The position numbers and the translations under genes were made by a program. This document shows, in pieces, positions 11,042 through 19,407 of a DNA stretch of 64,000 bases (position 1 is its first letter; every line of letters starts with the position of its first letter). The stretch lies in assembly GCA_019638115.1 (NCBI GenBank), contig JAHBUK010000003.1, forward strand, positions 744,001-808,000. The letters run 5' to 3'. Under the pieces are notes generated by a model, which searched no databases, had not been told where the DNA came from, and was given only the letters and a program-made list of their open reading frames with translations. This DNA is from Flavobacteriales bacterium (GTDB taxonomy: Bacteria; Bacteroidota; Bacteroidia; Flavobacteriales_F; PHOS-HE28).

Positions 11042-12028
11042 ATGCTCCGCACCTCCCTGCTCCGAACCACCACATTGGCATTTGCCCTTACCTGCTCCGG
11101 CTTCCTGAGCGCGGAGGGGCAGCCCAGTGAGAAGCGCTACACGGCGGAGGAATACATCACCATGTGGAAGGACGTGGCGGTGCGCAAGATGAAGGAGCAC
11201 GGCATCCCGGCTTCCATCACCCTGGCGCAGGGACTCTTGGAGAGCGGCAACGGCAACAGCAAGCTGGCGCGTGATGCCAACAACCACTTCGGGATCAAAT
11301 GCACCCCGGATTGGACCGGCGGTAAGAGCTACCACGACGACGATGCCAAGGGCGAGTGCTTCCGCAAGTACAAGGATGCGGCACAGAGCTTCGAGGACCA
11401 CGCCAAATTCCTGCAACGCCCGCGCTATGCGTCCCTTTTCGAACTGAAGCCCACCGACTACAAGGGCTGGGCGCATGGCCTGAAGAAGGCCGGCTACGCC
11501 ACCGACCCCAACTATGCGCCGAAGCTCATCAGCCTCATCGAGCGATACGAACTGGACAAGTTCGATCGGGGTGTGGACGTGACCTACAAGCCGGCCGCCA
11601 AGCAGGAGCCCAAGGCTGCACCTGCGCGGGGTGGCAAGCGTCCTGCGGCGGGTGGGGAGACCATCATCATCGGTGGCGGGCGACCGTTGGAGGTCTTCGA
11701 TGGGCGCATCAAGTTCGTGCGTGCCAAGGCCGGTGATGACCTGGCCAAACTGGCCCGCGAGCTGGAGATGACACCCGGCATGCTGGCCCGCTGGAACGAC
11801 CTGGACAAGAACGCCAAGCTCACCGAGGGTCAGCGCGTGTTCACCCAACCCAAGCGGAACGCCAGCAAGGCCAGCGCCACCCACAGTGCCCGCGATGGCG
11901 AAAGCCTCTGGAGCGTGAGCCAGGAGTACGGCGTAAAGCTGGCCAAACTGGCCAAGTACAACGGACTCTCTGCTGATGCCCGCCTGAGCGCTGGGCAGAA
12001 GGTGCATTTGAGGAAGCCGAAGCGGTAG
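11042..12028 (+). CDS. Secreted glucosaminidase (GH73-type) with C-terminal LysM repeats
   Basis: A 328-residue protein. A signal peptide covers the first 26 or so residues (LLRTTTLAFALTCSGFLSAEG). The glucosaminidase domain is near residues 38-170, with the catalytic-Glu region TLAQGLLESGNGNSKLARDA and NHFGIKC. Two LysM-like modules lie near residues 220-268 (KAGDDLAKLARELEMTPG) and 280-326 (RDGESLWSVSQEYGVKL). Such enzymes cut the glycan chains of peptidoglycan in the periplasm, with LysM anchoring them to the wall. It probably serves in cell separation or turnover. It is a single gene, convergent with the truncated haemoglobin gene. Confidence 0.9.
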   Translation: MLRTSLLRTTTLAFALTCSGFLSAEGQPSEKRYTAEEYITMWKDVAVRKMKEHGIPASITLAQGLLESGNGNSKLARDANNHFGIKCTPDWTGGKSYHDDDAKGECFRKYKDAAQSFEDHAKFLQRPRYASLFELKPTDYKGWAHGLKKAGYATDPNYAPKLISLIERYELDKFDRGVDVTYKPAAKQEPKAAPARGGKRPAAGGETIIIGGGRPLEVFDGRIKFVRAKAGDDLAKLARELEMTPGMLARWNDLDKNAKLTEGQRVFTQPKRNASKASATHSARDGESLWSVSQEYGVKLAKLAKYNGLSADARLSAGQKVHLRKPKR

Positions 12029-12055
12029 GTGCTGCGGTGCTTTGCAGTGAACACC

Positions 12056-12143
12056 GCCTCACACGGAGACACGGAGGCACGGAGATGATCAACGTTAGGG
12101 GGGCTTCAGCCATCCTCCGTGTCTCAGTGCCTCCGTGTGAGAG
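12056..12143. repeat. REP-like inverted repeat between convergent genes
   Basis: The left arm (12056-12088) contains CTCACACGGAGACACGGAGG and the right arm (12112-12143) is its near-perfect reverse complement. The loop is about 23 nt. It matches a dispersed repeat built on CACGGAGGCACGGAG that occurs in many genomes. It lies between two convergent genes and could fold into a hairpin acting as a bidirectional terminator. Confidence 0.75.
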
Positions 12144-12169
12144 TTATCCGTGCGGAATGCCTTCCCGGT

Positions 12170-12532
12170 TCAGCGCCCCACTTTGTACGCCATCACCCCC
12201 GCAATGCTCCCCGCCCGCTGTTTCGCCTCCTCTGCCTTCGGTCCGGCAAAGAGTTCATCCACCGCTGCGGAGAACAATTCCACCCAGCGCTTGAAATGCT
12301 CGTCCAGCATGGGCGTTCTGCGGTTCACCTGCACGTGGGCGCTCATGGGGTCGCCTACATAACCGGGCGTTCCGAAGAGGATGGAATTCCAGAAGGCTTC
12401 GATCCGTGGCGTGTGGTGTTCCCAATCCACGTGCGTAAAGAAGTGTGCCAGCATCCGATCGTAACGTGCCTTGGCATAAAAGGCCGCGATCAAGCGGTGG
12501 ACATCTGAAGTAGTAGTGATGTCGGTGAGCAT
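12170..12532 (-). CDS. Group III truncated haemoglobin
   Basis: A 120-residue protein with the group III (P-type) truncated globin pattern: helix B region VHRLIAAFYAKARYD, the FFTHVDWEHHTPRIEAFWNS block, then GTPGYVGDPMSAHVQ with the candidate proximal His, and HFKRWVELFSAAVDELF. It is a cytoplasmic haem protein. Roles suggested for the group are O2, NO or peroxide chemistry, and none can be fixed here. It stands alone, convergent with the glucosaminidase gene and separated from it by an inverted repeat. Confidence 0.88.
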   Translation of the reverse strand: MLTDITTTSDVHRLIAAFYAKARYDRMLAHFFTHVDWEHHTPRIEAFWNSILFGTPGYVGDPMSAHVQVNRRTPMLDEHFKRWVELFSAAVDELFAGPKAEEAKQRAGSIAGVMAYKVGR

Positions 12533-12589
12533 GGATCCGAAGGTCTGCCATCCCGATACTCCGGACTTTGACCAATGTCAGCCGGACAC

Positions 12590-13279
12590 TCAATCATTCT
12601 CCCCAGTAAACCGCCCAACCTCATCCTTCGTCCCGAAGAGCACCAGGATGTCGCCTTTCTGCGGCACGAAGTCGGGGTCCATTACGCCAAGCGCGCCCAA
12701 CTTGATGGTGCGGCGGCCCATGAAGCTTTTCTCGCTTTCCTTGCGCAACACGGTGACCAAGCCCAGCTGACGCTTCGTGAGCTCTTCGATGCGGTTCAGG
12801 GGTTTGCCCACGAAACGGTCGGGCACCACGATCTCCACGATGATGAAGCCCCCGGGCAGCTCGAACTGGTCCACCAGGCGGCGCAGGTTCAGCTTGCGGG
12901 CCAGGCCATCGGCGGCCTTCTCCTCGGGGTGCATCACCTCGGTAACGCCCATGGAGTTCAGTACCATCTCGTGCAGCGGGTTGATCGCGCGGCTGATCAC
13001 GCGCTTCACCTTCAGGTTCACCAGCAGCGCGGTGGTCATGATGTTGGCGCCCTCGTTCTCGCCGATCGCCACCACGGCGGTGTCCACGTCGTTGAGCGGC
13101 AGGCTGCTCATGGCCAGCGGATCGTTGCTCTCCAGGCACACGGCGAGCGACACCTCGTTCTTGATGCCCTCCACCTTGGCCATATCGTGGTCGATGGCGA
13201 TCACCTCATGGCCCATCTGGGTGAGCTTCACGGAAAGGGAACGACCGAAGTTGCCGAGACCGAACACTGCGACTTTCAT
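12590..13279 (-). CDS. ktrA: Potassium uptake gating subunit, KtrA/TrkA type (RCK domain)
   Basis: A 229-residue cytoplasmic protein. The N-terminal Rossmann RCK_N domain has the nucleotide-binding motif VAVFGLGNFGRSLS and the acidic strand end AIDHD. An RCK_C domain follows, near residues 140-225. A single RCK_N plus RCK_C fits KtrA, since TrkA has two of each. It forms the ring that gates the membrane subunit encoded just upstream in transcription (gap 6 bp), so the two form an operon. Confidence 0.92.
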   Translation of the reverse strand: MKVAVFGLGNFGRSLSVKLTQMGHEVIAIDHDMAKVEGIKNEVSLAVCLESNDPLAMSSLPLNDVDTAVVAIGENEGANIMTTALLVNLKVKRVISRAINPLHEMVLNSMGVTEVMHPEEKAADGLARKLNLRRLVDQFELPGGFIIVEIVVPDRFVGKPLNRIEELTKRQLGLVTVLRKESEKSFMGRRTIKLGALGVMDPDFVPQKGDILVLFGTKDEVGRFTGEND

Positions 13280-13285
13280 GGCGGA

Positions 13286-15046
13286 TCAGTTGATGAGGAT
13301 GTCCTCTTTGGGGTAACGGTATGGCGTGGTCTGGATCTGGCGCAGCACGCTCACCAGCAAGGTAAGCCCGCTCACCCGGCCCACGAACATGATCACCACC
13401 AGGAAGAGGCGGGTATCATCACCCAGTGAGGCGGTGATGCCCATGCTCTGCCCCACGGTGGCAAAGGCGCTGAAGCACTCGAAAGCCACGGGAAGCAAGG
13501 GGATTTCCGGTTCCAGTGAGGCCACCACGGTAACGGAGATGCCCAGAAAGATTAGCGACAGCACGATGGTGGCGAAGGCGCGCCGCATGCTGAGGTTGCT
13601 GATCTCGCGCCCGGCGAACTCCACACGCCGGCGGCCGCGTGCCGTGGCGAAGATGTTGAGCGTGGCCAACGCGAAGGTGGTGGTCTTGATGCCACCCGCC
13701 GTGCTGCCCGGCGAGCCGCCCACGTACATCAACAACAGGGTGACCATGATCGCGGGCATGGTCATGAGGTTGAAGTCGACCACGTTGAACCCGGCCGTGC
13801 GTGACGCGGCACTTGTGAAGAAGGTGACACTGATCTTGCCCCAGGTGCTGTGACCGGCCAGGTCCGCGCGGTTCCATTCCAGGAAGATCAAGGTGGCACA
13901 ACCGAGCACCAGCAACAGCACGGTGGTCTTCAATACGATGCGGGTACTAACGGTTACCTCGCGCGGGAAGCGTTTGCAGGGCGTGCCGGTGCGCAGTCGC
14001 CGCACGCGTTCGGTGACATAGAAGCGCACATAGCGGCTGAAGTTGAAGATGATGCCGAAGCCCAAGCCACCGAAGATGATGAGGCCGGCCATCACCCACA
14101 TGAGCGGGTAGTTGAAGCGCAGCAGATCGTTGTACATGCCGTTGCCCCAAGTGCTGAAGCCTGCGTTGTTGAACGCCGATATGGCGTGGAACACCGAGAA
14201 GAACACGTGCTCGCCGAAGCTGGGGAAGTGCTCCGCATCGGTGTTGAAGTAGACCAGTGCCGCACCGAAAAGCTCCAGGCCGAGCGTGAAGAGGATGACC
14301 TGGATGATGAACGAACGTGCGGAACCCAGTGAGGTGTTGGCGATGTCGCGGATGCGCAACTGTTCCTCCAACGAGGAGCGGCCCTTGAAGAAAAAGGCGA
14401 AGAAGCTGGTGAAGGTCATCACCCCCAGGCCACCCACTTGGAAGAGGATCAGGAGCAGCCATTGCCCGCTGCGCGTGAGTTCCTGCGAAACATCCAGCAC
14501 GCTGAGGCCGGTAACGCACACGGCCGAGGTGGCGGTGAACAGGGATTCAGTGAGGGACAGCGGCCGCGTGGATGCGTTGGGCAGCATGAACAGCGCCGTG
14601 CCGATGGCGATGGTTATCACGAAGCTGGCCACGAAGAGCAGCGCCGGGTTGAAGAGCCTGCTGTTGCGCCCGATCTCCAGCCGGGAGAATTCGATGAAGA
14701 CGAAGATGACCAGGAAGACCTGGTAGGGCCAGCTGGCGGTCTCGGCCCATACCGTTAGGCCCAGGGGCCTGCCGATGATGAGGAAAAGCGCGATGAGGAA
14801 CCAGAGCACTTCGGCCTTGCGTTGGTGCTCTTTGCGCAAAGCCACGCGCAACAAGCTGCCCAGCGTTACGAAGGCTGCCGCGATCACCAAGCCGTAGCTG
14901 AGCTGGTCCATGCGCTCGGCCATGGCCGTGTTGCCCTGGTAGCCGAACTCCAGCAGGAACAGGAAACACGCAAGTATGATGACGGTGATGCGGGCCAGGC
15001 CGACCACCTCTTTGCGCAGTACCGTTCGAAGCAGGTTTTGTCTCAT
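13286..15046 (-). CDS. ktrB: Potassium transporter membrane subunit, TrkH/KtrB family
   Basis: A 586-residue integral-membrane protein with four pore-like repeats. The filter regions show as SAVCVTGLSV, NAGFST, SRTAGFNV and FATVGQSMG. A conserved GGSPGSTAGGIKTTT block precedes the last part. There are extra hydrophobic helices at the N-terminus (about 150 residues), so it is longer than the classic KtrB. It moves K+ across the inner membrane, gated by the RCK protein 6 bp downstream. The pair is a complete K+ uptake system of the kind used for osmotic and pH balance. Confidence 0.93.
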   Translation of the reverse strand: MRQNLLRTVLRKEVVGLARITVIILACFLFLLEFGYQGNTAMAERMDQLSYGLVIAAAFVTLGSLLRVALRKEHQRKAEVLWFLIALFLIIGRPLGLTVWAETASWPYQVFLVIFVFIEFSRLEIGRNSRLFNPALLFVASFVITIAIGTALFMLPNASTRPLSLTESLFTATSAVCVTGLSVLDVSQELTRSGQWLLLILFQVGGLGVMTFTSFFAFFFKGRSSLEEQLRIRDIANTSLGSARSFIIQVILFTLGLELFGAALVYFNTDAEHFPSFGEHVFFSVFHAISAFNNAGFSTWGNGMYNDLLRFNYPLMWVMAGLIIFGGLGFGIIFNFSRYVRFYVTERVRRLRTGTPCKRFPREVTVSTRIVLKTTVLLLVLGCATLIFLEWNRADLAGHSTWGKISVTFFTSAASRTAGFNVVDFNLMTMPAIMVTLLLMYVGGSPGSTAGGIKTTTFALATLNIFATARGRRRVEFAGREISNLSMRRAFATIVLSLIFLGISVTVVASLEPEIPLLPVAFECFSAFATVGQSMGITASLGDDTRLFLVVIMFVGRVSGLTLLVSVLRQIQTTPYRYPKEDILIN

Positions 15047-15256
15047 GGGGCCGGGGCGAAGGTTGCCGCCCCTGGCATGGAATGCGGCGGTAAAGCTATC
15101 GGTGCCGCCGTCCCTTGCAAGTGCTGAGAAGCCATCTCAAAATATTCTTTCGGGCTGCGCCGGGGCCTTTCCCGGCCATCCTTCGTTGTTCAACCCTTAC
15201 AGAGCGTCCAGCTATGCGCGGGTTTCACGCCTCGGCTGGCCGTGAAAACCCTCCGG

Positions 15257-15277
15257 CCTGCCTGCCGGCCAGGCAGG
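15257..15277. repeat. Short palindromic repeat
   Basis: Perfect 8-bp arms CCTGCCTG and CAGGCAGG flank a 5-nt centre. It sits in the 262-bp non-coding gap between ktrB and the next gene. The surrounding 15130-15300 stretch has no plausible reading frame and looks like dispersed-repeat DNA. Confidence 0.5.
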
Positions 15278-15308
15278 CTCGCTACCAAAAACCATTTCGA
15301 GCTGACTT

Positions 15309-17960
15309 CTACTGTTTATGCAACGGCTTGCCATCGATGCGATGGGCCAGCACGGTACCAGTGGAAGTGGCCGTGATCAGTTCCAGACGGCCGTCACCAT
15401 CCAGGTCCGCGATCAGTGCCGGCACAGCGCCCAGGAAGGGCGAACCGGCGACCGGATAGCCTTTGGTATCCAGCAGGTGCACTTGCTCGCTGCCCGGCAC
15501 CACCGCGCTCAGCAGGTATTGGCCATCGCCCAGGGCATGTCCCTGTGCCGGGGCCATCACCGGGCTACCGAAACTGCGCGCGAAGCGGATGCTGCCGTTG
15601 TGCTGCACCAACAGGCTATCGCCGTGAACGCGCATGTACAGACTCTCTTCCGGTGCTGCCGCAAGCGGATGCCAACCCGCTGCTTGGGCAGGCATCAACG
15701 TGCTCGCTGTTCCCGCAAGCGTGCCGTGCATCAAGGCGCCATCGGGTGTGTGCCAGGTGAGCTCGCTTTCGAGCACTTCGCTGCCGGGCACCAGCGCACG
15801 CAGTACCGCATCGCTACCGAGTTCCAGGCTGGTCTTCTCGCGTTGGGTGCCGCGCCGGTCGAGCAGCAGGGTGTTGCCCTGGCCGTCGATCACCAACAGG
15901 TAGTCCTTGTTGCGGATGCGTAAGTGGCGCGGGCTGTTGGTGCTGGCCGCCGCAAGCTTCGGGGCCTCCCAACCCTTCACCGCCTGGCCATCCAGACCGA
16001 AGTTGAGCAGGCGCGCATCAGCGCTCATCACCAGCACGCGGTAGTCACGCTCGTTGTCGTAATCGAACACGGCCAAGGGAGCCGTGGCATCCTGCTTCAG
16101 TGCGATCGGGAACCCGCCCACATCCTTGCCGTTGCGGTCCACCAGGTACACGCTGCGGGCGGTGTTGAAGAGCATCTGCAGTTTCCCGTTCCGGAAGCGG
16201 TCCACTTGATGCACGCCGCCGAGGATGGGGCCATCGAGCTGCCTGGTCCACAACGATTTGCCGGAGCTGCTCAGCAGGTGGATGCGGTTGCGCACGTCCT
16301 GCACCAGCACCTCGTTGCTGTTGTTCACGTGGTTGCGCAGCAGATGCGGCGTGCCGTGCACTTGGGCGCCCAGTTCAGTGCTCCACAAGGTGCCGCTGGT
16401 AGGTGCTGCCAAGGGGGCGTGCTGCAGGCCCACGGTAAGGTGGAAGTGGCCACGTTGTCCGGGTGCGATCTGCACGGAAAGCCCTCCGAGGCTGTTCCAC
16501 AGGCTGTCCGTGGAAGCGGTGTTGCCGTTCCTGGCACTGCGCAGATGATCTTGGTAGAGGCTGCGCGAGCGCGCCACATCGCACCAGAAGGAGCGGCCGG
16601 CACTGGCGCTCATCCGCGAACGCCAGGTACTGGTACGGTCGTCCTCGGCCAGGGAGCGACCATCGTTCCAGGCATCGATGCTGGATTGCAGGGCACGGGG
16701 TTCGTCGCTGAAGAGCACCACATCACCCAGCAGCGTCCACCACGGCCTTTCCAAGCGGTCGAAGGGCTTGCCGAGAATGCGCTCGTGGGCACTGCTCCGG
16801 GGCAGGCGGGTGAGCCGCTGGCCGCGGTAGCGCAATGTGTCGCAGCCTTCCGTGCAAAGGCCCATCAGGGCTTCCACGGCGAGTGTGCTATCCGCAGTGG
16901 TGAAGAGGCCCCAGCGCATGGCGGGCATTCCGTTGTTGGCAGGCGCGGTGGCCAGGCCGATGGGACCATCCACCCAGGAGAACAACGCCAGAGCCAAGGC
17001 TTCATCGCTTTCGCCCGCAATTGCGCGGTCCTGCGACCATTGTGCGGCATCGCTGATGTGTTGCACCTCCATCATGCTCACGCTTGCAGGCAACACACGG
17101 CCCAGGGCATGGTCACCGCTGCCTTGTGCGGCCATGGCCTTCAGGGTGGCATCCTCGGCGGTGGGGAAGAAGAGGCCGCTGAGCAGCAAGGCATCGGGCC
17201 TCACGCGCACATCCAAGGCGGCCCAACCGTCGGGCAGTTCCCAGCGCTCCACGGCTTCAGGGTCCCACCAGGTGTGCAGCAGACCCTGGCCCCGGGTGGC
17301 ATGCACCAGCAGGTGCGCATCGGATCCGCCACCGAGGGTGCTGAGGGCCTCTGAGAGCGCAGGCTCTTGGGTGATGTTCGCGGCACTGCCCAGTTGCAGC
17401 AGCGCTTCATCCAACACAGCGCTGCTGGAAGCGAGCAGGCAGAGCCCTTCGCGGATGCAGAAGGAAAGGGCCGGGAGTGCGGTATCGGGTCGCACTACCA
17501 CGACCTTGCCGTTGTGCAGAGCCTGCGTGGTGGCCGCATCGGTGCCGAGCACTTCGCCCAGGGCATCGGTGGGTGTCATGCTGCCGGGCGCAGGGGCCAT
17601 CACCAGCAGCCAGCCCATGCCATCACCACCGGCGCGGAGCAGGGCCAGCAAGGCGTCGCGCCCGTGCAAAGCTTCGCGCAAGGCGGCATCCTGCTCCATG
17701 CGGGCGTGCAGGCTGCTCATCACCCTGCCGGTGGCAGCGGCGGCTGGCAACTGCTCCAGGCTGCGCCACAGTTGGGCGGTCTGGGTGGCCTTGTCCCAGG
17801 TGGCCACCGCGTTGGGCAGCACCACGATGGCCGCGCTTTGTGTGGGGATGGCCTGCCAGGGGTCGGCGGCGGTGCTGCTGCGCTGACGCCAGGTGAAGAG
17901 CGTCCACAGAACGGCCCCCAACAGGGCCAGCAGGACTATCGCGGAGAGAACGCGGCGCAT
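15309..17960 (-). CDS. Large membrane-anchored envelope protein of unknown function, propeller-like C-terminus
   Basis: An 883-residue protein with an N-terminal membrane anchor (VLSAIVLLALLGAVLWTLF) and the rest outside the cytoplasm. The first 550 or so residues are Ala/Leu-rich without a recognised domain. Their layout (a DPWQAIP start, repeated LLV and ALL strands) recalls DUF3352-type proteins. The last 330 residues carry repeated motifs resembling beta-propeller blades (VQDVRNRIHLLSSSGKSLWT, VYLVDRNGKDVGGFPIAL, LIADLDGDGRLELIT). ATG 17960 was chosen since the upstream extension is not membrane-like and a -7 box lies just upstream. It shares a strand with rnhB, 87 bp away. The role is unknown. 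Confidence 0.75.
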   Translation of the reverse strand: MRRVLSAIVLLALLGAVLWTLFTWRQRSSTAADPWQAIPTQSAAIVVLPNAVATWDKATQTAQLWRSLEQLPAAAATGRVMSSLHARMEQDAALREALHGRDALLALLRAGGDGMGWLLVMAPAPGSMTPTDALGEVLGTDAATTQALHNGKVVVVRPDTALPALSFCIREGLCLLASSSAVLDEALLQLGSAANITQEPALSEALSTLGGGSDAHLLVHATRGQGLLHTWWDPEAVERWELPDGWAALDVRVRPDALLLSGLFFPTAEDATLKAMAAQGSGDHALGRVLPASVSMMEVQHISDAAQWSQDRAIAGESDEALALALFSWVDGPIGLATAPANNGMPAMRWGLFTTADSTLAVEALMGLCTEGCDTLRYRGQRLTRLPRSSAHERILGKPFDRLERPWWTLLGDVVLFSDEPRALQSSIDAWNDGRSLAEDDRTSTWRSRMSASAGRSFWCDVARSRSLYQDHLRSARNGNTASTDSLWNSLGGLSVQIAPGQRGHFHLTVGLQHAPLAAPTSGTLWSTELGAQVHGTPHLLRNHVNNSNEVLVQDVRNRIHLLSSSGKSLWTRQLDGPILGGVHQVDRFRNGKLQMLFNTARSVYLVDRNGKDVGGFPIALKQDATAPLAVFDYDNERDYRVLVMSADARLLNFGLDGQAVKGWEAPKLAAASTNSPRHLRIRNKDYLLVIDGQGNTLLLDRRGTQREKTSLELGSDAVLRALVPGSEVLESELTWHTPDGALMHGTLAGTASTLMPAQAAGWHPLAAAPEESLYMRVHGDSLLVQHNGSIRFARSFGSPVMAPAQGHALGDGQYLLSAVVPGSEQVHLLDTKGYPVAGSPFLGAVPALIADLDGDGRLELITATSTGTVLAHRIDGKPLHKQ

Positions 17961-17972
17961 CGGCAAGGCCAC

Positions 17973-17980
17973 CAAAGGTA
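17973..17980 (-). promoter_or_regulatory. -7 box for the propeller protein gene
   Basis: The minus strand reads TACCTTTG, a full TAnnTTTG match, 12 nt before the chosen ATG. It supports that start choice. Confidence 0.45.
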
Positions 17981-18047
17981 CCGGCCTTGCACAGGGCGCT
18001 TGGTGTGCCTGGCACTGCCATGTGCACACGCCGCTGTGAACAGGCGC

Positions 18048-18641
18048 TCAGACCGGCTCGGGCAGCAAGCGGAAGCTTTGCCGGTGCAGCTCGCAGGGCC
18101 CGTGCTCGAGTATCGCGGTACGATGATCCGCCGTAGGGTAGCCCTTGTTCACGTTCCAGCGGTACTGGGGGTATTGCTCATGCAGGACCGCCATCTCGGC
18201 ATCGCGGTGGGTCTTCGCCAGTATGCTGGCCGCAGCGATGCTCCGGAAACGTCCGTCGCCCTTCACCTGGCAACTGTGCGCGATGCCGAGGTAGGGCAGG
18301 AAGCGGTTGCCGTCCACCAACAGTAGCTCGGGCTTGCGGCACAGGCGGTCCACGGCGCGGTGCATGGCCGCGAAGGAGGCCTGCAGGATGTTGATGCGGT
18401 CGATCTCCTCGGGCCACACCATGGCCACGGACCAGGCCAACGCGCGCGCTTCGATCAGTTGGTGCAGGGCTTCGCGGCGCGCGGCGCTCAGCTTCTTGCT
18501 GTCGTCCAGGCCCGGTATGCGTGTGCCCGGCGCCAGGATCACCGCTGCGGCCACCACGGGGCCGGCCAGGCAACCGCGCCCGGCCTCATCACAACCGGCT
18601 TCCAGCAGTCCGGGCTTCAGGTAGGGGGCAAGGGCGGGCAT
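18048..18641 (-). CDS. rnhB: Ribonuclease HII
   Basis: A 197-residue enzyme that cuts RNA in RNA-DNA hybrids, removing misincorporated ribonucleotides. The acidic active-site residues are all visible: Asp and Glu in GCDEAGRG, Asp in LLVDGN, and Asp in KTHRDAEM. The substrate-strand motif DSKKLS and the AAASILAKTHRD signature are intact. ATG 18641 (MPALAPYLKPG) was chosen. An in-frame codon 8 residues upstream lies in the promoter box at 18647-18654. The gene is divergent from efp. Confidence 0.95.
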   Translation of the reverse strand: MPALAPYLKPGLLEAGCDEAGRGCLAGPVVAAAVILAPGTRIPGLDDSKKLSAARREALHQLIEARALAWSVAMVWPEEIDRINILQASFAAMHRAVDRLCRKPELLLVDGNRFLPYLGIAHSCQVKGDGRFRSIAAASILAKTHRDAEMAVLHEQYPQYRWNVNKGYPTADHRTAILEHGPCELHRQSFRLLPEPV

Positions 18642-18646
18642 GGCGC

Positions 18647-18654
18647 CGAAGGTA
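18647..18654 (-). promoter_or_regulatory. Candidate -7 box for rnhB
   Basis: The minus strand reads TACCTTCG, fitting TAnnTT(T/C)G, only 5 nt before the rnhB ATG. That would give an almost leaderless mRNA. Confidence 0.35.
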
Positions 18655-18696
18655 GGCCGCGCCATCGCGTTCGTTCCGCCTTCCGCCGAAGCGCCT

Positions 18697-18704
18697 TACA
18701 TTCG
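18697..18704 (+). promoter_or_regulatory. Candidate -7 box for efp
   Basis: TACATTCG fits TAnnTT(T/C)G, 23 nt before the efp ATG, giving a leader of roughly 15 nt. Confidence 0.4.
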
Positions 18705-18727
18705 CGACCCTCAAAGAACCACTTGTC

Positions 18728-19291
18728 ATGGCCACTACTTCCGATGTGAACGTCGGTTCCTTCATCCGCTTCAACGGCGAGATCTGCCAGGTGATGGAAT
18801 GGATGCACCGCACCCCCGGCAACCTGCGCGCTTTCTACCAGTGCAAAATGCGCAACCTGCGCAACGGCAAACTCGCTGAGAACCGCTTCCGCAGCGGCGA
18901 GACCATCGAGGTGCTCCGCGTGGAAGTGCACGAGCTCCAGTACCTCTACCGCGATGGTGACAACCTGGTGTGCATGGACCCCGAGAGCTTCGAGCAGAAG
19001 TACGTGCCCGTCACCCTCTTCGGCGATGCCCTCGGTTTCCTGAAGGAGGAGATGGTGGTGCAGGTGGGCTTCGAGAGCGATACCCCGATCCTGGCCCGCC
19101 CGCCCAAAGTGGTGGAACTGGAGGTGACCTACACCGAGAACGCCGTGAAGGGCGATACCAGCAACAAGGTGATGAAGGCCGCCACCCTGGAGACCGGCGT
19201 GGAGATCAGCGTGCCCAGCTTCGTGGACATCGGCACCGTGGTGCGCGTGGACACCGAGACCGGAGCCTACATGGACCGGGTGAAGAAGTAG
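18728..19291 (+). CDS. efp: Elongation factor P, with Asn at the tip position
   Basis: A 187-residue EF-P with all three domains: KOW-like residues 1-65, the OB fold (YLYRDGDNLVCMDPESFEQ) and the C-terminal OB (TYTENAVKGDTSNKVMKAAT, VDTETGAYMDRVKK). EF-P enters the ribosomal E-site region and relieves stalling at polyproline. The loop reads HRTPGNLRAF, where the canonical family has PGK followed by G. The residue aligned with E. coli Lys34 is therefore Asn32, which cannot carry beta-lysyl, hydroxyl or rhamnosyl additions of the known kinds. I recall similar loops in other Bacteroidota, so this may be lineage-typical. The gene is followed 116 bp later by an lpxD paralogue. Confidence 0.96.
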   Translation: MATTSDVNVGSFIRFNGEICQVMEWMHRTPGNLRAFYQCKMRNLRNGKLAENRFRSGETIEVLRVEVHELQYLYRDGDNLVCMDPESFEQKYVPVTLFGDALGFLKEEMVVQVGFESDTPILARPPKVVELEVTYTENAVKGDTSNKVMKAATLETGVEISVPSFVDIGTVVRVDTETGAYMDRVKK

Positions 19292-19378
19292 TTCTTCCAC
19301 CCCCGATCTGGAACGCCCCGATGCCGAAGCCGGCAACGGGGCGTTCGCGTTCATGCATGTCCGCGCAGGTGCCGCGTG

Positions 19379-19386
19379 TACTTTTG
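19379..19386 (+). promoter_or_regulatory. -7 box for the lpxD-like gene; decides its start
   Basis: TACTTTTG is a full TAnnTTTG match. It lies downstream of an in-frame ATG at 19357 and 21 nt before the GTG at 19408. If used, only the GTG start is on the transcript. Confidence 0.5.
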
Positions 19387-19407
19387 GGACCTTATCGTTC
19401 ACCCCGC

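Noticed and set aside
15924-17354. A 476-codon plus-strand frame opposite the large propeller protein
   Set aside because: It has the same antisense pattern as other shadows and no signal peptide or motif. The minus-strand frame has a membrane anchor and promoter box.
19357-19407. ATG at 19357 as the start of the lpxD-like gene
   Set aside because: It lies upstream of a full TAnnTTTG box at 19379-19386 and adds 17 residues not expected in the family. GTG 19408 fits better.
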